Source of the DNA: Amycolatopsis nigrescens CSC17Ta-90
GTDB taxonomy: Bacteria; Actinomycetota; Actinomycetes; Mycobacteriales; Pseudonocardiaceae
Assembly (NCBI RefSeq): GCF_000384315.1
Contig: NZ_ARVW01000001.1
Coordinates: forward strand, 3,906,157-3,970,156
DNA length: 64,000 nt
Direction of reading: 5' to 3'
Positions 7,956-16,830 of this stretch are shown one piece after another; the first letter of the stretch is position 1; each line of letters opens with the position of its first letter. The position numbers were made by a program, and so were the translations under genes. The notes under the pieces are model-generated. The model was given only the letters and a program-made list of their open reading frames with translations. It was not told the origin of the DNA and did no database searches.

Positions 7956-8588
7956 TTAGGGCTGGAGCCGCTGGCTGGTCCAGGTGTCGCCGTCGAGGTC
8001 GTAGCGCAGCCGGCGGTGCAGCCGGTCCGGGCTGCCCCGCCAGAACTCCACTGTGGACGGAGCGAGCCGGTAGCCGACCCAGGCGGCGGGGCGGGGCAGT
8101 GCTTCGCCAGGCTCGGCCAGCTTGGCGGCCTCGGCGCGCAGTTCCTCCTCGTCGGCCAGTGGCGCGCTCTGGTCCGCGGCGACCGACATCGGGTGCGTGC
8201 TGATCGGGCGGGCGTTCCACAAAGCGTCGGATTCGGCGTCCGGCAGCTGCGTGACGCGCCCGCCGAAGATCACCTGCTGGCTGGTCTCGCGCCAGTAGAA
8301 CACCCCCGAGGCCCAGTCGTTGCCGGCCAGGTCACGGCCCTTGGGGCTGGTGTTGTGGCTGGTGAACACCCAGCCTTCGGCGGTGATCTTGATGGTCTGC
8401 ACGATCCGGTTGGACGGACGGCCCTTGGCGTCCGCGGTGGCCAGCGCGACCACTCCCGGCTCCCGCACCCCGAGCTCGACCGCGGTTTCGAACCACTTGC
8501 GCAGCAGCGCGATCGGGTCCGCCGGTGGTGTGTCGAACTCGGGTAGCTCCAGCGCGATCGGCGGTGCGAACGTCGGCGCGTTGTTCAC
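7956..8588 (-). CDS. phzG: FMN-dependent phenazine oxidase PhzG (pyridoxamine-phosphate-oxidase fold)
   Basis: The protein is 210 residues with the split-barrel flavin fold of pyridoxine 5'-phosphate oxidase. PhzG oxidises the unstable hexahydro/tetrahydro-phenazine dicarboxylates towards PCA or PDC. The FMN-binding region RPSNRIVQTIKITAEGWVF and the C-terminal PAAWVGYRLAPSTVEFW, shared with PdxH, are visible. The GTG start at 8588 follows GGAGGAG. It is the last gene of the minus-strand phz operon, 34 bases after the small YdhR-like gene. Confidence 0.93.
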   Translation of the reverse strand: MNNAPTFAPPIALELPEFDTPPADPIALLRKWFETAVELGVREPGVVALATADAKGRPSNRIVQTIKITAEGWVFTSHNTSPKGRDLAGNDWASGVFYWRETSQQVIFGGRVTQLPDAESDALWNARPISTHPMSVAADQSAPLADEEELRAEAAKLAEPGEALPRPAAWVGYRLAPSTVEFWRGSPDRLHRRLRYDLDGDTWTSQRLQP

Positions 8589-8622
8589 TTACTCCTCCAC
8601 ATGTTTCCGCTGATGATGCGTC

Positions 8623-8958
8623 TCAGTTGCCCAGCGCCAGCCCGAGCCCGGACAGGACCGCCTGGTCGTAGCGCCCCTCCACGGTGGCTTCGACGTCGAA
8701 CCGTACTCGTTCGGTCGGCCCGTAACCGATCAGTTCGGCCGCCCGGTGCGGGGGCAGCGGCTGCTTGGTCGCCTCCTCGGACTCCCACAGCATCACCGCG
8801 CCCCAGCGGTTTCCCTCGCGGTCGGAGATCCAGAACTTGAAGCGCAGCCCGCGGACGTCCTTCCACGGATCGACGCCCTCGTCCCGCAGGTAGACCCGCA
8901 GCGTGTCGATGGTCTGCTCGGAGTCGGTCAGGTCCCACCAGGCAATCGTTGCCCTCAT
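8623..8958 (-). CDS. Small YdhR/ABM-like protein embedded in the phz operon
   Basis: The protein is 111 residues and begins [10 protein letters not shown]. The central phrase LRFKFWISDREGNRWGAVML followed by WESEEA resembles the ferredoxin-like (dimeric alpha-beta barrel) YdhR or antibiotic-biosynthesis-monooxygenase families. The assignment rests on pattern only. Its ATG overlaps the phzE stop as ATGA (8955-8958), so translation is coupled to phzE, and phzG follows 34 bases on. It is not part of the known core phzBCDEFG set. That position suggests a cofactor-free tailoring oxygenase, a chaperone for unstable intermediates or a binding protein. The catalytic role is unknown. Confidence 0.8.
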   Translation of the reverse strand: MRATIAWWDLTDSEQTIDTLRVYLRDEGVDPWKDVRGLRFKFWISDREGNRWGAVMLWESEEATKQPLPPHRAAELIGYGPTERVRFDVEATVEGRYDQAVLSGLGLALGN

Positions 8959-10832
8959 ACGCCCAATACCTCTTTCATCCGGTCGGTGACGATCCTGGGT
9001 CCGTCTTGGGTGAGTACCGATTCGGCGTGGAACTGCATGGACGCGAAATGCGGTCCGCGCAGCGCGTGCACCTCGCCAGTTTCGGCGTCCCGGCTGATCT
9101 CCACCAGCCCTACGCCTGGCCGGTCCACCTCGTTCTCGCTGCTGTGCGCGGCGAAGGTGTTGTAGAAGCCGACCCGTTCGCGCGCGCCGAACAGGTCGAT
9201 CTCCCGTTGCGCGCCCTGGTTGGGCACGTCCCGGCGGACCAGCTTCAGGCCGAGGTGCGTGCTCAGCACCTGATGGCTGAGGCAGACCGCGATGAACGGC
9301 CGCCGCTCCCGCAGCAGGGTGCCGATCGCGGAGTGCAGGTGCGCGATCCGGGGATGGCTCAGGTCGCCGGGGTCGCCTGGACCTGGCCCCATGATCACCA
9401 GGTCGTGCTCGTCGAAGTGGTAGGGCTGGTCGAACCGGCGCACGGTGACCGTCAGGCCCAGCGAGCGGAGCTGGTGGTCGATCATCGAGGTGAAGGTGTC
9501 CTCCGCGTCCACCACCAGCACTCGCCGCCCGGCCAGTCCCGGCTCGGCTGTCGCGCGCGCGGCGTTGTCGGCCAGCCAGAACCGGGCCAGCCCGGTGTTG
9601 CGCCTGCCGAGCGCGGCCCGCACGTCCGGGTGATCGCCGAACCTGGCCGGCCGTTCCGCGTCCAGCGCAGCCAGCAGCCCGGCCGCCTTCGCCCTGGTTT
9701 CGGCCACCTCGGACACCGGGTCGGAATGGCGCACCAGGGTGGCGCCGACGCCGATCTCCACCCGGCCGCTGGAGTCGATGTCGGCGGTGCGGATCAGGAT
9801 CGACGAGTCCAGCGTGCGCTCGCCGCGCTCGTCCCGGCCGATCAGCGCGATGATGCCGCTGTAGTAGCCGCGGCCACGCGGCTCGTACCGGCCGATCACC
9901 CGGCAGGCGCTCTCCAGCGGGCTGCCGGTCACCGTCGGCGCGAACATCGTCTCGCGCAGGATCTCGCGCGGGTCGCGGCTGGAGCGGCCCTTGATGAAGT
10001 ACTCGGTGTGCGCCAGCCAGGCCATCTCCTTGAGGTAGGGGCCGACCACCCGGCCGCCGTTCTCGCAGATGCGGGCCATCATCTTCAGCTCTTCGTCCAC
10101 CACCATGTACAGCTCGTCGGTCTCCTTGCCGTCCGCGAGGAAGGCCATCACCTCGGACAGCGTCGGCCCGGTCGGCGGGTACCGGTAGGTGCCGCTGATC
10201 GGGTTCATCACCGCCACGCCCTCGTGCAGGCTGACATGCCGTTCCGGGGTCGCGCCGACGAAGGTCCGGGTGCCGGTGTGCACGACGAAGGTCCAGTACG
10301 CGCCCGATTCCCGCTCCCACAGCCGCCGGAAGAAGGTCAGCGCGCTGTGCGCGCCGTAGCCGGTGATCTCCGCGATGAACGAGCGCTTGATCACGAAGTT
10401 GGCGCCCTCGCCGGTGCCGATCTCCTCGGCGACCACCTTGCGCACGGTTTCCGCGTAGGTCTCGTCGTCCACGTCGAAAGCGCCGCCGGCCAGCCGGATG
10501 TCCTCGTCCGGGATGCGCGCCAGCACCTCGGCGGCCGGCACTCGCGCCTGCCCGGTCACCCGCATCGCGATCAGCGGGGACCCGTCGTCGACGCAGTCGA
10601 ATCCCCGTTCGCCGATCTGCCGGTAGGGCACGATCGCCAGCACCTCGTGCCCGGGCCCGCCGTCTTCCTCCGGTACCGGCAGCCCGGCAAGAGTGTCCGG
10701 TGTGGACACTTCGCCGACCAATACCTCCAGGCAGTGCCTGCCGGTCGACTCGGGGCGGTGCAGCAGGGCGAACGGCGGTGGCTTCGGTCCGAGCACCTGG
10801 CCGAGCAGGTCTGTGTTCACGGCAGGGTTCAT
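8955..10832 (-). CDS. phzE: 2-amino-2-deoxyisochorismate synthase PhzE
   Basis: The protein is 625 residues, the usual PhzE length, and fuses an anthranilate-synthase component I-like chorismate domain (about 1-400) to a class I glutamine amidotransferase (about 430-620). It converts chorismate and glutamine to ADIC. Visible signatures are [18 protein letters not shown] and [10 protein letters not shown] in the chorismate domain. The amidotransferase cysteine is C517 in AVCLSHQVL, with HAES near residue 603. The serine in CLSHQ, where most amidotransferases have glycine, is as I recall it for PhzE. The ATG at 10832 overlaps the phzD stop as ATGA. The larger upstream frame to 11381 lies over phzD and is not used. 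Confidence 0.96.
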   Translation of the reverse strand: MNPAVNTDLLGQVLGPKPPPFALLHRPESTGRHCLEVLVGEVSTPDTLAGLPVPEEDGGPGHEVLAIVPYRQIGERGFDCVDDGSPLIAMRVTGQARVPAAEVLARIPDEDIRLAGGAFDVDDETYAETVRKVVAEEIGTGEGANFVIKRSFIAEITGYGAHSALTFFRRLWERESGAYWTFVVHTGTRTFVGATPERHVSLHEGVAVMNPISGTYRYPPTGPTLSEVMAFLADGKETDELYMVVDEELKMMARICENGGRVVGPYLKEMAWLAHTEYFIKGRSSRDPREILRETMFAPTVTGSPLESACRVIGRYEPRGRGYYSGIIALIGRDERGERTLDSSILIRTADIDSSGRVEIGVGATLVRHSDPVSEVAETRAKAAGLLAALDAERPARFGDHPDVRAALGRRNTGLARFWLADNAARATAEPGLAGRRVLVVDAEDTFTSMIDHQLRSLGLTVTVRRFDQPYHFDEHDLVIMGPGPGDPGDLSHPRIAHLHSAIGTLLRERRPFIAVCLSHQVLSTHLGLKLVRRDVPNQGAQREIDLFGARERVGFYNTFAAHSSENEVDRPGVGLVEISRDAETGEVHALRGPHFASMQFHAESVLTQDGPRIVTDRMKEVLGV

Positions 10833-11458
10833 GGCAGGACCTCTTTGGCGGTGAGCACCACGGCGCAGCGCTCGGCCGCGTACTCCACGGCCAGCCGGTG
10901 GTAGTCCTCGGTGAAGTCCGCGATCGCGTCCGCCACCACGAAGGCCTGGATGTCGTTGGTGAACGCCTCCACCGCGCTCATCAGCACGCCGACATGCGCG
11001 TACACCCCGCAGATCACCAGCTGGTCGCGGCCGAGCTCGCGCATCCGCTCGAGCAGGTCCGAGCGGAAGAACGCGCTGTAGCGCCATTTCGTGAACACCC
11101 AGTCGGACGGCCGGGGGGTCAGCGGCTCCACCACCTCCCTGTCCACCGGGTCCACCCGCATGCCGGGTCCCCAGAAGTCCTTCAGCAGCCCGCGTTGCTC
11201 CTCGGTCATGCCGCCCGGCTGTGCGGTGTAGGCGATCGGCATGCCGAGCTCGTCGCACCGGTCGCGCAGCCAGGCGGTGTTGGCGACCAGCTGTTCTCTG
11301 ATGCCGTCGGGGAACGGTTGCAGGAAATAGCGCTGCATATCGTGAATCAGCAGCACCGCTCTGGCCGGATCCACTGCCCACCGCGCGACGTTGCCGGGCA
11401 GCTCGGCCGCCATCGGCAACGGATACGGCGCAATCGGAGGAATACCCACCACTACCAT
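10829..11458 (-). CDS. phzD: Isochorismatase PhzD
   Basis: The protein is 209 residues of the isochorismatase hydrolase family and hydrolyses ADIC to DHHA and pyruvate. The catalytic aspartate is in [10 protein letters not shown] (D40) and the catalytic lysine in TKWRYSAF (K124). These are two more than the Pseudomonas numbering D38/K122, which hints that the true start may be a GTG two codons in. CGVYAHVGV carries the third active-site region and ends in a cis-peptide-type turn. phzC ends 34 bases upstream and phzE starts inside the stop codon, so the three genes are cotranscribed. Confidence 0.96.
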   Translation of the reverse strand: MVVVGIPPIAPYPLPMAAELPGNVARWAVDPARAVLLIHDMQRYFLQPFPDGIREQLVANTAWLRDRCDELGMPIAYTAQPGGMTEEQRGLLKDFWGPGMRVDPVDREVVEPLTPRPSDWVFTKWRYSAFFRSDLLERMRELGRDQLVICGVYAHVGVLMSAVEAFTNDIQAFVVADAIADFTEDYHRLAVEYAAERCAVVLTAKEVLP

Positions 11459-11492
11459 CCCCTCTTCGAAAAGTCTCTTGTGCGGACGAGCG

Positions 11493-12659
11493 TCAGCCGT
11501 TCCAGGCCGAGACCACGTCGACGGCCTGTCGTGGATTGAGCCGCGGGTCGCACAGGCTGGTGTACTTGTCGCCGACCTGGCCGACCCCGGCGTCCCCGCG
11601 CACGCATTCGGTGACGTCGTCCGGGGTGGTCTCCAGGTGCAGCCCGCCGGCCACCCCGCCGGCAGCGCCGACGGCGAGCTGGAACCCCTCGACCTCGCGG
11701 ATCACCGTTTCCAGGAAACGGGTCTTCAGCCCGGCCGGGGTGTTCACCGTGTTGCCGTGCATCGGGTCGCAGAGCCAGATCACCGGATGCCCCGCCGCGC
11801 GCACGGCCACCACCAGCGGGACCAGCAGCCTGGTCACCGCCTCCGCGCCCATCCTGGCGATCAGGGTGAGCCTGCCCGGCTCCCGGCCGGGGTCCAGCCG
11901 CTCGCACAGCGCGACCAGCTCGTCGGTGGTGGTGTTCGGGCCAACCTTGCAGGCCAGCGGGTTGACCACGTCCGCGAGCATCGCCACATGCGCCCCGTCC
12001 ACCTGCCTGGTCCGCTCGCCGATCCACGGCCAGTGCGTGGAGGTGAGCAGCGGGCGACCCTGCTCGTCCTGGCGCAGCATCGGCATCTCGTAGTCCATCA
12101 GCAGCGCTTCGTGGCTGGTCCACACCGGCGGTTCGATCCGTGACCTGGCGTCGCGCCAGCCGAGCAGTTCGATCGCGTCGCTGGCCGCCCGGTAGCCGCT
12201 GAGCAGCCGGCGAGGGTCGGCCCGGCGGCCGTCCGGGTCCGGTTCCGGGCTGTTCACCATGTGCCCGCGGTACACCGGCAGCTCCACGTCCCCGACCAGC
12301 TCGGTGGGTCTGGATCTCGGTTTGGCGAACTGGCCGGCGATCCGGCCGGCCCGCACCACCGGCCGGTGGGTGTTCATCTTCAGCACCCCGGCCAGCACGT
12401 CGAGCAGCCCCGCCTTGCGGGCGACGTAACCGGGGGTGCATTCCGCTGGGTCTTCCGCGCAGTCGCCGGCCTGCACCACATGGGCCTGGCCGGTGGCCAC
12501 ACCGGCCAGTATCGAACGCAGGGTCCGCACCGCTTCGGCGTCGACGAGCCCTGGCAGCGCCGCCAGCTCCCGGCGCACGCTCAGCACTTGCGCGTCGTCT
12601 TCCCACTGCGGCTGCTGCCGGGCCAAGAACACCGGATTGTCGAGCAGAGCGTGGTCCAC
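11493..12659 (-). CDS. phzC: Type II 3-deoxy-7-phosphoheptulonate (DAHP) synthase PhzC
   Basis: The protein is 388 residues of the plant-type (class II) DAHP synthase family. It condenses phosphoenolpyruvate and erythrose-4-phosphate at the entry of the shikimate pathway and so raises chorismate supply for phenazine synthesis. Family phrases include [29 protein letters not shown] and CDPMHGNT. The GTG start at 12659 is preferred because GGAGAG precedes it; the open frame runs to 12884 but the extra 75 residues are low-quality and overlap the regulator gene. It heads the structural part of the minus-strand operon. A TTCGCC-TGGT-GGCGAA palindrome lies 41 bases upstream (12700-12715). Confidence 0.93.
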   Translation of the reverse strand: MDHALLDNPVFLARQQPQWEDDAQVLSVRRELAALPGLVDAEAVRTLRSILAGVATGQAHVVQAGDCAEDPAECTPGYVARKAGLLDVLAGVLKMNTHRPVVRAGRIAGQFAKPRSRPTELVGDVELPVYRGHMVNSPEPDPDGRRADPRRLLSGYRAASDAIELLGWRDARSRIEPPVWTSHEALLMDYEMPMLRQDEQGRPLLTSTHWPWIGERTRQVDGAHVAMLADVVNPLACKVGPNTTTDELVALCERLDPGREPGRLTLIARMGAEAVTRLLVPLVVAVRAAGHPVIWLCDPMHGNTVNTPAGLKTRFLETVIREVEGFQLAVGAAGGVAGGLHLETTPDDVTECVRGDAGVGQVGDKYTSLCDPRLNPRQAVDVVSAWNG

Positions 12660-12754
12660 TGATCTCTCCAAAGGGGAATGGGGTGGTACGCATACCGTTT
12701 TCGCCTGGTGGCGAACGACAGTGGTGAAATCGGAATGGAAAGACCCGCCCGCCG

Positions 12755-13783
12755 CTACACTGCGCCGGTCGTGTCCCTTTCGAGTTGTTCCGCGAACATT
12801 TTCCAGACCTCGGCGCATTCCATCGCCACGTTCGCGATGGTGTCCCGGCAGTGCGGCGGCACACTGTCGATGATGGTTGCCCATTTCTCCTCACTCATCG
12901 CGTGCACGTCGAGCAGACGCAGCAGCATCCGGCCGGTCTCGGTGAACCTGAGGGTGGGGTCCGCCCGGAGGCGGTGCAGCACCGAAGCCCGGCCGGGTGT
13001 CCTGGCGGCCTCCGGTTCTCCTCGTCGTTCCGGTTTCGCCGCCGGCTCGGCGGCCTGTTTCGGGTCGCGTTGTTTCGGCAGGATCGGGTTCTCACCGCAG
13101 CGCAGCCTGCTGCGCACCGCGCGCGCGGTCTCCGGTGAGATGCCGGCGGCCCTGGCCACCTGGCGCAGCGAAAGATGCGGGTTGTCCGCCATCAGCTCGC
13201 CGGCCAGCCGCCGCCGTTCGGCGCTGTTGATCGGGCGCACCCTGCCGTCCTGGCCGATCCGGACGTCGGGCTGCGGCACCGCACCGCCGGGACGGCGGCG
13301 CAGCTCCGCGATCGTCTTCGCGGACAGCCCGGTCACCGAGGCGAGCAGCCGGTCCGACCACTGCGGATGCGAGGTGATGATCCTGGCCGCGGCGGCCTTG
13401 CGGTCGGCCGGCGAGAGCGGCAGGCCGTGCGCCGCGTTCGCCTTGACCGCGAGCACGAAGGCGTCCGCCTCGTCACCGTCGAAGAACCGCACGGAGATCT
13501 CGGTTTCCGCGCGAAGCTGGGCGGCCCGCAGCCGGTGCAGCCCGTCGATCACGCGCATGGTGGCCCGGTGCACGATGATCGGCGGCAGCTCGTCCTGGGT
13601 GTCCGCGAGCGCGCGGGCGTGCTCCGGGTCGGCGCCCGCGGTGCGCGGGGAGCCGGCCACCGACAGCGCGGCGATGGCGACCCTGACCACCGGTTCCTCG
13701 GCGGGCTGTCGTTTTTCCGTCAACTTTCCGTTTGTGTCAACGCATCCGAATTCTCCCGGAACGCGGACAGCTAGATCTGTCAC
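12755..13783 (-). CDS. StrR-like (ParB-N domain) pathway-specific regulator
   Basis: The protein is 342 residues with an N-terminal ParB/Srx-like domain (about 35-110; ELPPIIVHRATMRVIDGLHR, then RFFDGDEADAFVLAV) and central helix-turn-helix segments (about 145-225). This matches StrR and the glycopeptide regulators Bbr and Tei15*. These proteins activate antibiotic clusters by binding 29-bp palindromes with an N11 spacer. The C-terminal third (about 230-342) is charged and may be regulatory. It lies 95 bases upstream of phzC on the same strand and is probably autoregulated and dedicated to the phz genes. The GTG start at 13783 has a ribosome-like GAGG almost abutting it. Confidence 0.87.
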   Translation of the reverse strand: MTDLAVRVPGEFGCVDTNGKLTEKRQPAEEPVVRVAIAALSVAGSPRTAGADPEHARALADTQDELPPIIVHRATMRVIDGLHRLRAAQLRAETEISVRFFDGDEADAFVLAVKANAAHGLPLSPADRKAAAARIITSHPQWSDRLLASVTGLSAKTIAELRRRPGGAVPQPDVRIGQDGRVRPINSAERRRLAGELMADNPHLSLRQVARAAGISPETARAVRSRLRCGENPILPKQRDPKQAAEPAAKPERRGEPEAARTPGRASVLHRLRADPTLRFTETGRMLLRLLDVHAMSEEKWATIIDSVPPHCRDTIANVAMECAEVWKMFAEQLERDTTGAV

Positions 13784-14514
13784 CTCGTAACACCCCAGTC
13801 GTCATAACTCAACTCAACGAGATCGAGCGCGGCGCTAGACGGCTCACAGGTCGATGCGGGGATCTTGAAACATCAACTTGTTCTACTGCGTTCACTACCC
13901 GGACGTTCGGCCCGTGGTTCCCGCTGCGCGCCCTACCGTGCTCGGGCGACCAGTCTTGATCTTCCCCAGTTCATCTTGACGCAAGCCTTTCCCCAGTCGT
14001 CATATAAGGGCAGAGTGCCACAACTCGTGCCGTGACGACAGGTCTTTCAGTAGCTCATGCGGTGATCTTGGCGAGTCTGGTTGCCGCAACCTCACGATCT
14101 TGGCTGTGTGGGCGAAGCCACATACGGTGCGATGCAGTATTCGATGACGAATGCCAATGTCCCAGTCGTATGATTTGCCGCCTTCTGCCAGCTTGCCCAG
14201 TGCGGAACGCGGGGTGTAGGTCAGTTTGGTCAGCACCGCGGTCAGCTTGGTCAGCGAGCGGCCGGCGAAACCCTGACCTGGTGGACAAAGGCATTGATCA
14301 AGAGGGTGTTGAGCTGCGGAAACATCGGTTCCGGTCGCGCCGGGGCAAAGCTGAGAACGTGCCCGACTTGATAAACTAATACTTTCCGCACTTGACATCG
14401 GCTAAGCGCTGCCCTTAAGGGCAAAGACGCTACTCCGATCGGGCGGCGGTGTCTCGCGGTCCGAGCCCGCCGAGGCCGAACTGTGGCAATCTTGGTGGGG
14501 AACCATGACACTGC
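13784..14514. other. Gene-poor, lower-GC interval upstream of the phz regulator
   Basis: No convincing gene is seen in these 731 bases on either strand. Base composition is visibly poorer in GC than the flanks. It holds an exact 14-bp direct repeat (CCCCAGTCGTCATA at 13793-13806 and 13991-14004), shorter echoes near 13966 and 14161, a degenerate StrR-type site at 13880-13908, a perfect palindrome GCCCTTAAGGGC at 14411-14422 and a TTGACA at 14392. Open frames of 80-130 codons inside it have poor codon bias and no recognisable domain. It probably combines promoters of the two divergent regulators with decayed sequence. Confidence 0.5.
13880..13908. promoter_or_regulatory. Degenerate StrR-type site upstream of the phz regulator
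   Basis: GTTCTACTG at 13880-13888 matches the StrR left half-site GTTCGACTG at 8 of 9 positions. After an 11-base spacer, CGGACGTTC matches the right half at only 5 of 9. It is about 97-125 bases upstream of the regulator start, where an autoregulatory site would be expected. The weak right half makes this tentative. Confidence 0.3.
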
Positions 14515-15903
14515 ATGCGCGGTTTGGGGGCTGCCTCTGTGGACGGTTTTTCCTCGCTCGCCGTGTACCTGGACAGACTGCACTGGTCGCCGGAACGGCT
14601 GGCCCGTGAAATAAACCGGTTACACGGTCCCGGAACCGTTAGCAGCAAGGCTCCGTACGGTTGGTTGAAGGGATCGTACCCACGAGGGCGGGTTCCCGCC
14701 ATGGTTTGCGGAATTCTGTCCGAACAACTCGGTGAAATCATTGATGTCGGAAAGATCTGGCCCCACCGGTTCTCGAGCGGGGGTCGAGATTTCTCCGATA
14801 ACGACCTGCAACTGCCTTGGTCCGCCGAGTACATCGGCCGGGCGATGGATTCTTTGCTGGGGCCAGCCGAACAAGATGTTCCCGGCATGTTCACTCCGGT
14901 GCCGAGTTCGGTACTGGTCTCCCTCGGGGTGGACTGGCTGACCGCCACCGACCGGCCACCGCCCGCACGCCGGTGCGGGGAGGAGGTCACCGCCGGCGCG
15001 ATGGAGCTGCTGGCCGGCCGGATCGGCCAGTTGCGCGGGCTGGACGACGCGCAGGGCGCGCTGGTGGCGAACTGGATGGCGCACGACCTGCGCTGGGCGA
15101 TGCGGCTGGCGCGCACCGGTTCCTACGACCAGTCCACCGGGACCCAGCTCTACCGCGCGATCGCCGAGCTGGCCCAGCTGGCCGGCTGGCTGCTGGTCGA
15201 CCTCGGCCAGCGAGCCAGGGGGCAGCGCTATCTGCTCGCCGGGCTGCGGGCCGCGAGCCTGGCCGGCGACCGCGACCTCGGTGCGTACATCCTTTCCTGC
15301 CTCAGCTACCACCTAGTCTGGAGCGGCAACGCCCGCGATGCCGTGCGGCTGGCGAAGATCGCCCGCAACGGCGCCGCCTGCTCGTCGGCCGGGATGGCCG
15401 GTTCGCTGCTGGCCACCCGGCAGGCGCGGGCGCACGCCAGCCTCGGCGAGCAGCGGGAGTGCCAGCAGGCGCTGGAGGAGGCGGCGCAGGCTTTCGTCCG
15501 GCCGTCTCCCGGCGAACCGCCTTCGTGGAGTTCCTGGGTGACGTTGCCGGTGCTGGAGGCGGACGCCGGTCGCGCGCGACTGGACCTCGGCGACCCGCGG
15601 CGCGCCGAGCAGCATCTGGTGACCGGAATCCGGCGGCTGGACCAGAGCCGCCGCCGCGACCGGATGCTGCATTCGATGTCGGTGGCCGAAGCGCGGCTCG
15701 CGCGGGGCGAGGTGGACGGCGCGGCCGAAGTCACCCGCGTCGCGCTGGAACTCGGCAGGGAGATCGAGTCCACCCGCGCCCGCAGCAGGCTGGTCGGCCT
15801 GCGCGCCCACTTCGCCGGGCACGATGCCGTGACGGCGAAGGAAATGACCGACGACATCGATCAGGTGCTGGCCGCGCTGCGGCCGTCCGGCCGGCGCCTT
15901 TGA
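14515..15903 (+). CDS. TPR-containing helix-turn-helix-like transcriptional regulator
   Basis: The protein is 462 residues. The first about 75 residues read like a DNA-binding segment (SPERLAREINRLHGPGTVSSKAPYGWLKG, split across two helices), and the rest (about 150-450) is alanine- and leucine-rich tetratricopeptide-like helices. This architecture is common in actinobacterial XRE/TPR regulators that respond to peptide or metabolic cues. A GTG at 14539 (MDGFSSLAVYL) is an alternative start, because the first eight residues are poorly supported. It diverges from the phz regulator across a 731-bp gap, so it could be a cluster-situated regulator, but that is only positional. Confidence 0.75.
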   Translation: MRGLGAASVDGFSSLAVYLDRLHWSPERLAREINRLHGPGTVSSKAPYGWLKGSYPRGRVPAMVCGILSEQLGEIIDVGKIWPHRFSSGGRDFSDNDLQLPWSAEYIGRAMDSLLGPAEQDVPGMFTPVPSSVLVSLGVDWLTATDRPPPARRCGEEVTAGAMELLAGRIGQLRGLDDAQGALVANWMAHDLRWAMRLARTGSYDQSTGTQLYRAIAELAQLAGWLLVDLGQRARGQRYLLAGLRAASLAGDRDLGAYILSCLSYHLVWSGNARDAVRLAKIARNGAACSSAGMAGSLLATRQARAHASLGEQRECQQALEEAAQAFVRPSPGEPPSWSSWVTLPVLEADAGRARLDLGDPRRAEQHLVTGIRRLDQSRRRDRMLHSMSVAEARLARGEVDGAAEVTRVALELGREIESTRARSRLVGLRAHFAGHDAVTAKEMTDDIDQVLAALRPSGRRL

Positions 15904-15963
15904 CCGGTGGGACCGCCCGAGCCGGGTGGCCCCACCGATGAATTCCGTTGCCGGGTAAGGCTT

Positions 15964-16113
15964 TCAGGACGCCCGATCACCGGTGGCCAGCCGCAGGCCG
16001 ATTTCGACCATTGCCCAGCCGAGCCGCTGACGCCGGGTGAGGGTGCTGCGCAGAACCCGGCGCGCCGGTGATTCGAGATCGGTGCGATTTTCTCGTGCGA
16101 CGATTTCCGCCAT
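15964..16113 (-). CDS. Small 49-residue hypothetical protein
   Basis: This small ORF reads MAEIVARENR, TDLESPARRV, LRSTLTRRQR, LGWAMVEIGL, RLATGDRAS in ten-residue blocks. It is arginine-rich with an amphipathic C-terminal helix and codon use that looks coding. No strong ribosome site is visible. It lies between the convergent TPR regulator and the NTF2-like gene, on the same strand as the latter. Function is unknown. Confidence 0.5.
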   Translation of the reverse strand: MAEIVARENRTDLESPARRVLRSTLTRRQRLGWAMVEIGLRLATGDRAS

Positions 16114-16215
16114 TACCACGTGGAGCAAGACCGACCCCTCTCCATGGGTTGCTCTAGTCTTACCGTGTTACCGCGGTCCGGCGAAACTGATTTCTCGCAG
16201 CGCGATCACGCGGAA

Positions 16216-16611
16216 TCAGGCGGTACCGAAAGGATTGTCGATCGCGCAGCGCCACCGGCCGTCGTCGTCGCGCCGGAGCACGTCGGACGAGGTGCCGTCG
16301 AGGTCCACCTCGATGCCGTCGGCGGTGGTGCCCTTGATCGACCAGTCCACGATGATCAGCGCGAGGTCCCCGACGACGTAGGAGTGCCGCAGCCGGGCGT
16401 CGATCGGCAGCCCGAACCCGAGCAGGTGCTGGGTGGCGGCACTGCGGACCTGACCGGTCACCGGATGGCCGGGGCTCGGCACGAGCACGGCGCCGTCCTC
16501 GTAACCCCGCTCGATGGCGGTGAGGTCCGCGGCGTTGAAGGCCGCCACAAAGGCATGGACGTGCTCGGCGGGATCCGGGCCGGTCGTCTGGTCGTCATGT
16601 TCGATCGTCAT
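16216..16611 (-). CDS. SnoaL/NTF2-like protein of the SgcJ/EcaC type
   Basis: The protein is 131 residues with a single NTF2-like cone fold. The phrases HVHAFVAAFNAADLTAIERGY, split around the first helix, and RDDDGRWRCAIDNPFG at the end are typical of the SgcJ/EcaC (DUF4440-like) family. Members act as small hydrolases or isomerases or simply bind hydrophobic ligands. PhzB has the same general fold, but this protein lacks the PhzA/B phrases, so membership of the phenazine pathway is unlikely. The gene stands alone upstream of tRNA-Lys. Confidence 0.8.
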   Translation of the reverse strand: MTIEHDDQTTGPDPAEHVHAFVAAFNAADLTAIERGYEDGAVLVPSPGHPVTGQVRSAATQHLLGFGLPIDARLRHSYVVGDLALIIVDWSIKGTTADGIEVDLDGTSSDVLRRDDDGRWRCAIDNPFGTA

Positions 16612-16718
16612 GACCCCGGTAGTCTAGCGCCCCCGAAAAACGCAGGTCACGGCCGTCGGCACCAGGCCGGCGGGGATGGCCGCCCATGCCCGCCACCGGG
16701 GCGTTAAGATCGGGCGGC

Positions 16719-16791
16719 GGGCCGCTAGCTCAGTTGGTAGAGCAAGGGACTTTTAATCCCTGGGTCCAGGGTTCGAGCCCCTGGCGGCCCA
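16719..16791 (+). tRNA. tRNA-Lys (anticodon TTT)
   Basis: A full cloverleaf is seen. The acceptor stem is GGGCCGC/GCGGCCC, and the D arm is GCTC...GAGC with AGTTGGTA. The anticodon stem AGGGA/TCCCT holds the loop CTTTTAA (anticodon TTT). The T arm is CAGGG/CCCTG with TTCGAGC. The discriminator is A and the CCA end is not encoded. Confidence 0.97.
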
Positions 16792-16798
16792 CCCCGAC

Positions 16799-16830
16799 GA
16801 AGGCGTGCCCGGTTCTGCGGGCACGCCTTC
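16799..16830 (+). terminator. Hairpin terminator after tRNA-Lys
   Basis: A perfect 13-bp stem, GAAGGCGTGCCCG at 16799-16811 and its complement at 16818-16830, with loop GTTCTG, begins eight bases after the tRNA. There is no U tract, as is usual for actinobacterial terminators. Confidence 0.8.

Noticed and set aside
8949..10904. 650-codon plus-strand open frame over phzE
   Set aside because: It lies wholly antisense to phzE, which has all expected motifs; the frame is open only because of third-position GC bias.
14000..14398. 132-codon minus-strand frame in the low-GC gap, considered as transposase remnant
   Set aside because: No transposase motif, terminal inverted repeat or target duplication was seen and codon use is poor.
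16216..16611. NTF2-like protein as a second PhzA/PhzB
   Set aside because: Same general fold but it lacks the conserved PhzA/B phrases seen in the 6428-6919 protein and is separated from the cluster.
16719..16791. tRNA-Lys as att site of an integrated element
   Set aside because: No integrase gene and no repeat of the tRNA 3' end were found in the window.
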